From an uncultured Polyangiaceae bacterium (GTDB lineage Bacteria; Myxococcota_A; Polyangia; Polyangiales; Polyangiaceae): 6,120 bases of DNA. Of this stretch, positions 1 through 6,120 are shown one piece after another. Under the pieces are notes generated by a model that was not told the DNA's origin, made no database searches, and saw only the letters and a program-made list of their open reading frames with translations. Position 1 is the first letter of the stretch. The number at the start of each line of letters is the position of its first letter. A program made the position numbers and the translations under genes. The stretch covers positions 1 to 6,120 of the forward strand of contig CALKVR010001005.1 of the NCBI GenBank assembly GCA_938004815.1, written 5' to 3'.

Positions 1-1472
1 CCCTCGCGGAAACGCTCGGCGACCGCGCGGACGAAGGCGCCCATCCACGGGTTGCGGTCGAGCTCACGCTCGAGCGAGTCGCGGGTGACGACCTTGACCG
101 CGACCGGCTCGACCGCGACCACGGTGGCGGACCGGGGCTTGGACGTGAAGACGGCGGTCTCACCGAACACGTCGCCGGGCTCGAGCGTGCGCAGCTTGAT
201 GCGCTGCCCGTCGACCGTCTTCCAAACCTCGCACCGCCCCTCGACGAGGACGTAGGCGGCGCTGCCGGCCTCGCCCTCTTCGATGATGGTGGCGCCGGCG
301 TCGTACCGGCGGGTGATGAACCAACCCCCGCCACGCAAGAACTCTTCGACGTCGCGCGCGAGCTCGTCGGCAGACTGGTAGCGGTCGTCGCGCGTCTTCG
401 CCAGAGCCTTCATGGTGATGCGCACCAGCTCGGGCGGCAGGTGGTCGCCCGCGCCGTCGAGCGGTACGAGCTCGTAGCGCTGCGATCGCTCGAGCGCCTC
501 GTCGGCGGTGGCGGCGTGGAACGGACCGTGGCCGGTCAGGATCGCGTAGAGGACCGCGCCCAGGCCGAACACGTCGGTGCGCGCGTCGATATCTTCGATG
601 CGGCCCCACGCCTGCTCCGGCGCCATGAACGACGGCGTGCCCGCGACGTCGCCCGGCTTGCCGTCGGCTCGCTCGGATGGGCGGCCGCCCTCGACGACGC
701 GGGCGAGGCCCCAGTCCATGACGTAGACCTCGCCGTGGCTGCCGACGAGGATGTTGTCGGGCTTGAGATCGCGGTGCACGACGCGCCGCACGTGCGCGAA
801 CGAGACCGCCTCGCAGACCCGCAAGAAGGCGCGCAGCAGGCGCTCGAGCACGCGGCCCTCGAGCCCGAGCGTGCGATGGGTGTGGATGAGCCTGGCGAGC
901 GAGTCGCCGCGAACCAGCTTCATCGTGAAGTAGGCGCGCGACCCGTCGACGCCGATCCCGAAGTCGTGAACCGGTACGATGCCGGGGTGGTCGAGCTGAC
1001 CGGTGATCTGCGCTTCTTCCAAGAAGCGGAGCATGTCGACCGGGCGCGAGGCGAGCGGGCCATCGATCGACTTCATCGCGGTCTCGCGACCGAGCACGCG
1101 ATCGACGACGCGGTAGACCACGCCCATCCCGCCGCGGCCCAGCATGTCGAGCACGCCGTAGCGATCGGGCTGCGAGAGCGAGGCGATCTGCTTGAGGCGA
1201 TCGTCGACGATCGGGGGCGCCTCGCCCTCGCCCTTTCTGGGCGTGACGCCGCTCTCGACCGGCGTGGACCGAGCCGTGCCGGCCGTCGCATCGGCGGGGG
1301 TCTGCGCCGAGAGGTAGATGGGCACCTCCGGCCGCGACTCGTCGATGGTCGGAGGCTGAGGATCATCGACCCGCAGCGCGTGCGGAATGAGGCTGGCGAC
1401 GCCGTCGGGGATCGTGCACCGGACGGTCGTTACGGCCTGGCTCGCACCGCGTTTGCCTGAATCGCCGCTCAA
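1..1472 (-). CDS. Ser/Thr protein kinase with C-terminal cyclic-nucleotide-binding domain (3' end outside window)
   Basis: This is a eukaryotic-type (PknB/Hanks) Ser/Thr kinase that should phosphorylate proteins using ATP. About 490 codons are visible from the TTG at 1472, and the C-terminus is cut off. Residues 1-105 form a Pro/Thr/Ser-rich, probably disordered tail with three TP sites. The kinase domain spans about 106-375: glycine loop GRGGMGVV 112-119, ATP-binding Lys134 (AMK), helix-C Glu153, catalytic loop HRDLKPDN 233-240, DWG 253-255 in place of DFG, and APE 284-286. All catalytic residues are present. A cNMP-binding fold follows at about 384-490, with phosphate-binding cassette FGE (Glu438) and PRSA (Arg447), both residues that contact the cyclic nucleotide. 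No transmembrane segment is seen, so it is probably cytosolic. It is divergent from a cyclase gene, which suggests cAMP or cGMP control. Start: no ATG lies in frame between the upstream stop (1491-1493) and the glycine loop; the TTG has GAGG 8 nt upstream. GTG at 1325 is the alternative. Family call is very sure, start less so. Confidence 0.93.
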   Translation of the reverse strand, partial: MSGDSGKRGASQAVTTVRCTIPDGVASLIPHALRVDDPQPPTIDESRPEVPIYLSAQTPADATAGTARSTPVESGVTPRKGEGEAPPIVDDRLKQIASLSQPDRYGVLDMLGRGGMGVVYRVVDRVLGRETAMKSIDGPLASRPVDMLRFLEEAQITGQLDHPGIVPVHDFGIGVDGSRAYFTMKLVRGDSLARLIHTHRTLGLEGRVLERLLRAFLRVCEAVSFAHVRRVVHRDLKPDNILVGSHGEVYVMDWGLARVVEGGRPSERADGKPGDVAGTPSFMAPEQAWGRIEDIDARTDVFGLGAVLYAILTGHGPFHAATADEALERSQRYELVPLDGAGDHLPPELVRITMKALAKTRDDRYQSADELARDVEEFLRGGGWFITRRYDAGATIIEEGEAGSAAYVLVEGRCEVWKTVDGQRIKLRTLEPGDVFGETAVFTSKPRSATVVAVEPVAVKVVTRDSLERELDRNPWMGAFVRAVAERFRE

Positions 1473-1480
1473 AGGCGCAA

Positions 1481-1484
1481 CCTC
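1481..1484 (-). promoter_or_regulatory. Shine-Dalgarno (GAGG) that selects the TTG start of the kinase
   Basis: Read on the minus strand, GAGG lies 8 nt upstream of the TTG at 1472. It is the main reason for preferring this rare start codon over the GTG at 1325. The GAGG falls in the 6-nt loop of a 5-bp GC inverted repeat (arms GGCGC at 1489-1485 and GCGCC at 1478-1474), so the site may be presented or masked by a hairpin. Confidence 0.55.
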
Positions 1485-1524
1485 GCGCCATCAAGCTAAC
1501 ACGAACCACAGACGCGGTTTCGCG

Positions 1525-1530
1525 TATCTT
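1525..1530 (+). promoter_or_regulatory. Candidate -10 element for a leaderless cyclase transcript
   Basis: TATCTT ends 6 nt before the GTG at 1537, which is the spacing expected if transcription starts at or next to the start codon. No Shine-Dalgarno-like purine run is seen in front of that GTG, which agrees with a leaderless message. No clear -35 element is visible, so this is a suggestion based on motif and spacing only. Confidence 0.35.
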
Positions 1531-1536
1531 CCGCGC

Positions 1537-4500
1537 GTGCCGCCGACGCTCGAGGCGTACGTTCCCATCGATCGCCGCCGTGCGCTCGCGCGCGGCGAAT
1601 CGCTCGTGGAGCGCTGCACGGGCGCGGCCCTGTTCGCCGACGTTACCGGCTTCTCGACCCTCGCGTCCCGCTTGGCCGACGAGCTCGGCCCGAGGCGAGC
1701 CGCCGAGGAGCTCCTCCAAAGAATGAATCGAGTGTTCGCCGCGCTCCTGGGCTCGGTGCACGCTTACGGTGGGAGCGTCATCGGCTTCGCGGGCGACTCG
1801 ATCACCTGCTGGTTCGACGACCAGCCGCTCGGCCATCCGGGGGTCGAGCTGGGCGCTCGGCGGGCCGTCGCGTGCGCGCTCGAGATGCGTCGCGACTTCG
1901 ATGCCTCCAGCCAATCCGGAGGCGTGACGTCGCTCAAGATCGCGGTCGCCGCAGGGCCTGCGCGGCGGCTCCTGGTCGGCGACCCGAACGTGATGCTGGT
2001 CGATACGCTCGCGGGGCGAACGCTCGCGAGGATGGCGGCCGGCGAGCGGCTCGCGGTGCCGGGTGAGGTGGTCGTCTCCGAGGAGGTCGTGGGGGCGGCG
2101 CAGGCGGTCGTCGAGGCCTGGAAGGGCGACGGCCGCGCCTACGCCAAGGTTGGAGGACAAACGGCGCCGCCAGGGCCCACGCCCTGGCCCGCGGCCGCTG
2201 CCCCCATCGCAGAGTCGACCCTCACGCCCTGGCTGCTCGCCCCCGTCGCAGAGCGTGTTCGGAGCCAGGAGACGTTCGCCGATCTGCGGGCCGTCGTCCC
2301 GATCTTCGCGTCGTTCGGCGGCATCGACTACGACGACGACGACGGCGCGAGGCAGAAGCTCGACGCCCTCGTTCGTCGCGTCCAAGCCGTGCTCGGCCGC
2401 GCGGGCGGTGGGTTGCTCGAGCTGACGATCGGCGACAAGGGCAGCTACCTGTACGGCGTCATCGGCGCCCCCGTCGCGCAGCCAGACGCGGCGCGGCTCG
2501 CGTCCTCGGCCGCGCTCGAGCTCGCCCTGCTTGGCCCCGACGTCGCGCCCGCGCGCCTCGCCGTGGGCATGAGCTTCGGGCGCGTGTGGAGCGGCGTGGT
2601 CGGGACCGTGGCTCGCCGCTCGTACGCGGTCATGGGCGACGAGGTGAACCTAGCCGCTCGCCTGATGCAGCGCGCGTCGCCGGGTGAAGTCCTGGTGAGC
2701 GCCGCGTTCCAGGCTGCCGCGCCCGAGGTCGACGCCAGGCCCGAGGGCGAGGTGCCGGTCAAGGGGCGCGCCGCGCCGGTCCCGATCTTCACGTTGCGCG
2801 CACGCGCGAGCGCGACCGCTCCGCGCAGCGATCTCTCGGCGCTCGTCGGTCGCGCCGCCGAGCTTGCCCGCTTCGGCGATCTGCTCGACGCCGCGCGCGC
2901 CGGCACGAGCGGCGTCCTCGTGATCGAGGCCGCGGCGGGCATGGGCAAGAGCCGCCTCGCGAACGAGATGGTCCGCGCGGCGACGGCCACTCGCGCGCGG
3001 TGCGCCACCGGCTCCGGCGACGCGGTCGAGCGCGACAGCCCGTTTCGGGCTTGGCGCAGCGTCTTTCACGAGATCCTCGGCCCCGCGCCGGTCGCGCGGG
3101 CGGCCGCGCTCGCTCCCGATCTCGCGCCGCGCCTGCCGCTCCTCGGCGCCATCCTCGGCGTCGAGATCGAGCCGACGGACGTGACCCGATGGATGAACGA
3201 CGAGGCGCGAGCCGACGTCACCCCCGAGGTCGCCGCGCGCGTGCTGGCGGCGGCGCGCGACGCCCACGGCGGCCCGCTGGTAGTCGTGCTCGACGACGCT
3301 CACTGGATCGACTCGGCGTCGTGGGGTCTCGCTCGCCGCGTCGTTCAAGACGCGCCAGGGGTCGTGGTGATCGCCCTGCTCCGGCCCGAACGAGCGGGCG
3401 ATCCCGCCCCCGCTCCGGACCGCGACAAGCTCTTCGCGAGCAGCGCGACGACGCGGATCGTCCTCGGACCCCTCGCCGACGACGACGCGATCGCGGTCGC
3501 GCGCGGTCGCCTCGGCGTCTCCTCGATCGCACCTCGCCTCGAGGCGTTTCTCCGGACGCGCGCCGCCGGTCACCCACTCCTCGTCGACCTGCTGACGTCG
3601 AGCTTGCGAGAGTCCGGCCTCGTGATGGTCGCGAACGGTGCGTGCACTCTCGCCGAATCGTTCGACGAGGCGGCCGTCGAGGTACCCGGCACCGTGGAGG
3701 GCGTGATCGGCGAGCGACTCGACCGGCTGCATCCCGACGACCTCGCGACGCTCGGGCGCGCGAGCGTGTTGGCCTCTCGCTTCGACGAGGCATCGCTCGC
3801 CTCGCTCGCTCCCGGCACCGACGCGGCTGCCGCCGTCGATCGTCTGGTGTCGCGCGAGCTCCTCGAGCGGCGCGGATCCGAGCTCGCGTTTCATCACGCC
3901 CTCGTCCGCGACGTCACCTATGGGCGCCTCTTGTTCGCGGTGCGGCGCGACTGGCACCGGCTCGCGGCGCAGCACATCTCGGCGCGACACGCCGGCGACA
4001 TCGGGCCGTGGCACGTCGCGCTCGCGCACCACTACGTCGGCGCCGAGGACGACAGCAAGGCGTCCGAGCACTTCGGCGCGGCGGGCGAGGCCGCGCTGCG
4101 CGCGGGCGCGTTCCGCGAGACGACCATCCTGCTCTCGCGCGCGATCTCGCTCGCCCCCGCGAGCGCGCCCGAGAGCGTGCTCGCGCAACACAAACGCCGC
4201 CTCGCGAGCGCGTGGTATCGCCTCGGCGACTTGCCGCAGAGCACCGAGCGCGCCGAAGAGGCGGTCCGTGTGTTCGACCGTGACGTTCCCAAGGCGGGCC
4301 TGCGCCTGGTCGGCAGGATCGTGGCCGAGCTCGTGACCCAAGTGGCTCACCGCGTGGCGCCGTCGCGCGCAGTGGCCGAGGCGCCGCTCGACCGCCGGGA
4401 CGACCTGCGCAGCGCGGTCTCGCTCTACCAGAACTTGTCCGAGGTCTACTACCTGGGCGGGCTACAGGGGCCGAGCGTCTACGCCGCGCTCCGGCAGGTG

Positions 4501-5475
4501 AACGTCGCCGAGCGGACGGGGCCGTCGCACGAGCTGGCCGAGGCGTACGGTGTCCTCGCCATCATCGCGGGGGCGATCGGGCGTCGCTCGCTCTCGCAGC
4601 GCTACGAGGGTTTGGCCGAGAGCGTCGTCCGCACCCTCGAGAACCCGCGCGCGCGCGCCATGTTCTTGCATCAGCGGGCGTTGACGGGCGCGGCGTTCGG
4701 CGACTTCGACCGCGTCGTGAGAGAAGAAACCGAGGCCGCGAGCATCTTCGAGCGTCTGGGCGAGCTCGGACGGCGGCGGGACGCGCTGGGCCTCCTGGGC
4801 ACGACCCAGTACCTCGCGAGCCGATACGACGACGCCGAGGCGACGCTCCTCTCGCTCCTCCAGACGCGCACCGGCGACGACCGCTTCGTCCAGGAGATCT
4901 GGGGCACCGCTTGGCTGGGCGCCATCGCGCTCGCGCGCGGCCGCACCGCCGAGGCGGTCCCGTACCTCGAGCGTTCGGTCGCCCTGCTCGACAAGAACAC
5001 GGTCGGGCTGATGGAGATCAGCTGCGTGGGGATGCTCGGCGCCGCCGAGCTTCGGTTGGGCCAGGCGGGCGGGCTCGCCAAGATCGATCGCGCCTACGAT
5101 CTCATCGCGCGGAACAAGGGCCGGCCCACGGGGCACATCTCGCTCGACGGTTACACCGCCGTGGCCGACGCGTACCTGACGGCTGCGGCCGAGGCGGCGC
5201 CTGCCGCCGGCAAAGAGAGCGGCCGCCGCGCCGAGCAGGCATGCCGCTGGCTCGAGGCTTTCGCCGGGGTGTTCCCGATCGGTCGGCCGGCCGCGTGCTT
5301 GATGCGGGGGCGGGCCGCGCTCTTGCGCGGCGACGCCGAACGCGCGCGGCGTTCGTTCGAGGCTGGCCTCGGCGCCGCCGAACAGCTGGGAATGACAACC
5401 GAAGCGGGTCGCTTGCGCGACGCGCTCGCGGCCGCGAGCGCCGCAAGATCCATGGGAAAGGGGAGCCGATCGTGA
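1537..5475 (+). CDS. Soluble-adenylyl-cyclase-like protein: tandem cyclase domains, AAA ATPase, TPR region
   Basis: This 1312-residue protein is predicted to convert ATP (possibly GTP) to the cyclic nucleotide in the cytosol; no signal peptide or membrane segment is seen. Cyclase domain 1 (about 26-190) has FADVTGF with Asp35 and FAGDS with Asp87, the two metal ligands, but lacks the Asn/Arg motif. Domain 2 (about 250-395) lacks the first metal Asp (Ser259 in its place) but has GDKGS with Lys301 and VNLAAR with Asn371 and Arg375. The two could therefore form one composite site, as in human ADCY10. A STAND/AAA_16-type ATPase follows: Walker A AAGMGKS 466-472, Walker B LVVVLDDAHW 581-590, GHPLLVDLL 678-686, and FHHALVRDVTY 785-795 in the winged-helix part. 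Residues from about 828 on are helical TPR-like repeats. GTG 1537 was chosen because the family N-terminus (PPTLEAYVPIDRRRALARGE) begins there; the frame is open back to 1387, but that stretch is antisense to the kinase start. It probably heads an operon with the overlapping downstream gene. Confidence 0.93.
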   Translation: MPPTLEAYVPIDRRRALARGESLVERCTGAALFADVTGFSTLASRLADELGPRRAAEELLQRMNRVFAALLGSVHAYGGSVIGFAGDSITCWFDDQPLGHPGVELGARRAVACALEMRRDFDASSQSGGVTSLKIAVAAGPARRLLVGDPNVMLVDTLAGRTLARMAAGERLAVPGEVVVSEEVVGAAQAVVEAWKGDGRAYAKVGGQTAPPGPTPWPAAAAPIAESTLTPWLLAPVAERVRSQETFADLRAVVPIFASFGGIDYDDDDGARQKLDALVRRVQAVLGRAGGGLLELTIGDKGSYLYGVIGAPVAQPDAARLASSAALELALLGPDVAPARLAVGMSFGRVWSGVVGTVARRSYAVMGDEVNLAARLMQRASPGEVLVSAAFQAAAPEVDARPEGEVPVKGRAAPVPIFTLRARASATAPRSDLSALVGRAAELARFGDLLDAARAGTSGVLVIEAAAGMGKSRLANEMVRAATATRARCATGSGDAVERDSPFRAWRSVFHEILGPAPVARAAALAPDLAPRLPLLGAILGVEIEPTDVTRWMNDEARADVTPEVAARVLAAARDAHGGPLVVVLDDAHWIDSASWGLARRVVQDAPGVVVIALLRPERAGDPAPAPDRDKLFASSATTRIVLGPLADDDAIAVARGRLGVSSIAPRLEAFLRTRAAGHPLLVDLLTSSLRESGLVMVANGACTLAESFDEAAVEVPGTVEGVIGERLDRLHPDDLATLGRASVLASRFDEASLASLAPGTDAAAAVDRLVSRELLERRGSELAFHHALVRDVTYGRLLFAVRRDWHRLAAQHISARHAGDIGPWHVALAHHYVGAEDDSKASEHFGAAGEAALRAGAFRETTILLSRAISLAPASAPESVLAQHKRRLASAWYRLGDLPQSTERAEEAVRVFDRDVPKAGLRLVGRIVAELVTQVAHRVAPSRAVAEAPLDRRDDLRSAVSLYQNLSEVYYLGGLQGPSVYAALRQVNVAERTGPSHELAEAYGVLAIIAGAIGRRSLSQRYEGLAESVVRTLENPRARAMFLHQRALTGAAFGDFDRVVREETEAASIFERLGELGRRRDALGLLGTTQYLASRYDDAEATLLSLLQTRTGDDRFVQEIWGTAWLGAIALARGRTAEAVPYLERSVALLDKNTVGLMEISCVGMLGAAELRLGQAGGLAKIDRAYDLIARNKGRPTGHISLDGYTAVADAYLTAAAEAAPAAGKESGRRAEQACRWLEAFAGVFPIGRPAACLMRGRAALLRGDAERARRSFEAGLGAAEQLGMTTEAGRLRDALAAASAARSMGKGSRS
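1624..2106 (+). other. Cyclase homology domain 1 (C1), metal-binding half
   Basis: This part of the cyclase gene encodes residues of about 30-190. Asp35 and Asp87 match the two conserved metal-ion ligands of class III cyclases. Gly83 stands where human ADCY10 has Lys95, a bicarbonate-contact residue. The later part, around 149-166 (DPNVMLVDTLAGRTLARM), replaces the usual VNxxxR motif, so this domain alone should not be able to complete a catalytic site. The boundaries are approximate. Confidence 0.8.
2281..2721 (+). other. Cyclase homology domain 2 (C2), substrate and transition-state half
   Basis: This part encodes residues of about 249-395. The first metal Asp is replaced by Ser259. Lys301 in GDKGS corresponds to the purine-reading Lys of ADCY10 C2, while Asn371 and Arg375 in VNLAAR are the transition-state pair. 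Ala364 lies where Asp or Thr normally contacts the base, seven residues before Asn371. The domain complements C1 rather than duplicating it. A Pro/Ala-rich linker (about 208-228) joins the two. The boundaries are approximate. Confidence 0.8.
5460..5465 (+). promoter_or_regulatory. Ribosome binding site of the DUF5995 gene, inside the cyclase 3' end
   Basis: GGGGAG lies 6 nt upstream of the GTG at 5472, within the last codons of the cyclase gene (AAGGGGAG with the two preceding bases). Both strength and spacing are good. It fixes the GTG at 5472 as the start and supports translation from the same mRNA as the cyclase. Confidence 0.75.
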
Positions 5476-6120
5476 CGCCTGCCAAGAACCTCCACGACGT
5501 CATCCGCATCATCGACGAGCTGTCTGCGCGCGCGATCGCCGAGGGTGATCGCACCGGGTACTTCACGGCGCTCTACCGCCACGTGGCGGTGAAGTTCGCC
5601 TGGGCCATCGCCGACGGCGAGTTCGCCGACGCGGCCCACATGGAGGGCCTCGACGTCGTCTTCTTCAACCGCTACCTGGCCGCGCTCGACGCGTTCAAGG
5701 CCGGTCGCAGCTGCTCGCGGTGCTGGGAGGCCGCTTTTCGAGCGGCCGAGCGGGCCGAGCCGACCGTGCTCCAGCACCTCTTGCTCGGGATGAACGCGCA
5801 CATCAACTTCGACCTCGGGATCGCCGTGGCCGACAGCGTCCCGGCGGCGGGGCTGCCCGCGTTCCGCGCCGACTTCGACAAGATGAACGCCCTCCTCGCC
5901 TCGCTCCTCTCGGGCGTGATGACCGATCTCACGAAGGTGTGGCCGCTCCTCCGCGTGCTCAACCGGATCGCGGGGCGCGCCGAGGACGTGTTCGTCGACT
6001 TCAGCATGGATGCGGCGCGCGAGATCGCGTGGAGCCACGCGGTGCGCCTCGATTCGGTGGGGCCCGGGGGGCGCGACGCCGAGATTCGTTCGATGGATCT
6101 CTTCGTGACGGACATCGCGG
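5472..6120 (+). CDS. DUF5995-family protein, C-terminus outside window
   Basis: The GTG at 5472 opens a frame that runs off the right edge, giving 216 complete codons. The sequence is recognised as DUF5995, a family of unknown function with members of roughly 230-260 residues as I recall, so only a short C-terminal piece should be missing. The signature is LQHLLLGMNAHINFDLG at residues 100-116, with His102, Asn108, His110, Asn112 and Asp114 as polar residues that could form a metal or active site (inference). MEGLDVVFFNRYLAAL near 58-73 is another family-like block. A CxxC pair (Cys81, Cys84) is present. The predicted protein is mostly helical, with no signal peptide or obvious membrane segment. 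The start overlaps the cyclase stop in GTGA, so expression is probably translationally coupled. Its functional link to cyclic-nucleotide signalling rests only on this coupling. Confidence 0.8.
   Translation, partial: MTPAKNLHDVIRIIDELSARAIAEGDRTGYFTALYRHVAVKFAWAIADGEFADAAHMEGLDVVFFNRYLAALDAFKAGRSCSRCWEAAFRAAERAEPTVLQHLLLGMNAHINFDLGIAVADSVPAAGLPAFRADFDKMNALLASLLSGVMTDLTKVWPLLRVLNRIAGRAEDVFVDFSMDAAREIAWSHAVRLDSVGPGGRDAEIRSMDLFVTDIA

Larger units (their letters stand above)
1473..1536. promoter_or_regulatory. Divergent promoter region between kinase and cyclase genes
   Basis: This 64-bp gap separates the two divergent start codons and must hold the 5' signals for both genes unless transcription starts inside a coding region. 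It is visibly less GC-rich than the flanking genes. On the plus strand TATCTT (1525-1530) fits the TANNNT form of a -10 element. On the minus strand TAGCTT (1498-1493) does too. Neither has a convincing TTGACA-like -35 element at normal spacing. A perfect 5-bp inverted repeat, ACGCG-GTTT-CGCGT (1512-1525), touches the plus-strand -10 candidate and could be a small operator. Its short arms are also compatible with chance in such GC-rich DNA. Confidence 0.45.

Noticed and set aside
441..1460. 339-codon plus-strand frame opposite the kinase
   Set aside because: The minus-strand frame here carries the whole set of kinase motifs; this one is its antisense shadow.
1387..1536. 50-codon N-terminal extension of the cyclase from the ATG at 1387
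   Set aside because: It would run antisense through the kinase start and shared promoter gap, shows no family similarity, and the conserved N-terminus begins right after the GTG at 1537.
2169..2188. Perfect 8-bp inverted repeat with a 4-nt loop (GCCAGGGC/GCCCTGGC), like a terminator stem
   Set aside because: It lies inside the coding sequence of the linker between the two cyclase domains and has no following T-run; probably a by-product of Pro/Ala codons.
2326..2345. Run of GAC codons (Asp repeat) as a possible slippage tract
   Set aside because: Only four consecutive Asp codons, in frame and within a loop-like part of domain 2; too short to claim phase variation.
1363..2385. 340-codon minus-strand frame beginning inside the cyclase gene and crossing the divergent gap
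   Set aside because: It overlaps both real genes in the wrong frame, and its composition is typical of a shadow frame with no motif seen.
2650..4350. 566-codon minus-strand open frame opposite the cyclase gene, and several shorter ones
   Set aside because: It is Arg/Ala-rich with no recognisable domain, lies opposite a frame with clear conserved motifs, and is the usual antisense shadow in GC-rich DNA.

Overview
The window reads as a high-GC (roughly 70% by eye) bacterial chromosome segment with dense coding, GTG/TTG starts and a complex eukaryote-like signalling repertoire. A myxobacterium or a relative (Myxococcota, formerly Deltaproteobacteria) fits best, but this is inferred from composition and protein architecture, because no rRNA or taxonomic marker is present.

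Layout. Positions 1-1472 (minus strand) carry a Ser/Thr protein kinase with a C-terminal cyclic-nucleotide-binding domain. Its 3' end lies beyond the left edge. Positions 1473-1536 are a 64-bp divergent intergenic region. Positions 1537-5475 (plus strand) carry a 1312-residue protein with two class III nucleotide cyclase homology domains, an AAA/STAND-type ATPase and a long TPR-like C-terminal region. This is the architecture of mammalian soluble adenylyl cyclase (ADCY10). Positions 5472-6120 (plus strand) carry the start of a DUF5995-family protein that overlaps the cyclase stop codon by 4 nt (GTGA), so the two are probably translationally coupled. There are no RNA genes, mobile elements, CRISPR arrays or clear terminators. 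The long minus-strand frames opposite the cyclase gene are GC-driven shadows.

How the genes may work together (inference). The cyclase appears able to form one composite catalytic site, with metal-binding Asp residues from the first domain and Lys/Asn/Arg from the second. Its ATPase/TPR half would be the sensing or scaffolding part. The divergent neighbour is a kinase whose cyclic-nucleotide-binding domain keeps the Glu and Arg needed to hold cAMP or cGMP. Together they look like a self-contained cyclase-to-kinase circuit, a bacterial analogue of the sAC/PKA idea with the kinase and sensor domains in the opposite order to PKG. The role of the DUF5995 protein is unknown. The most unusual points are this gene pairing, the split of catalytic residues between the two cyclase domains, a possible leaderless cyclase mRNA, and a kinase Shine-Dalgarno held in a small hairpin loop.
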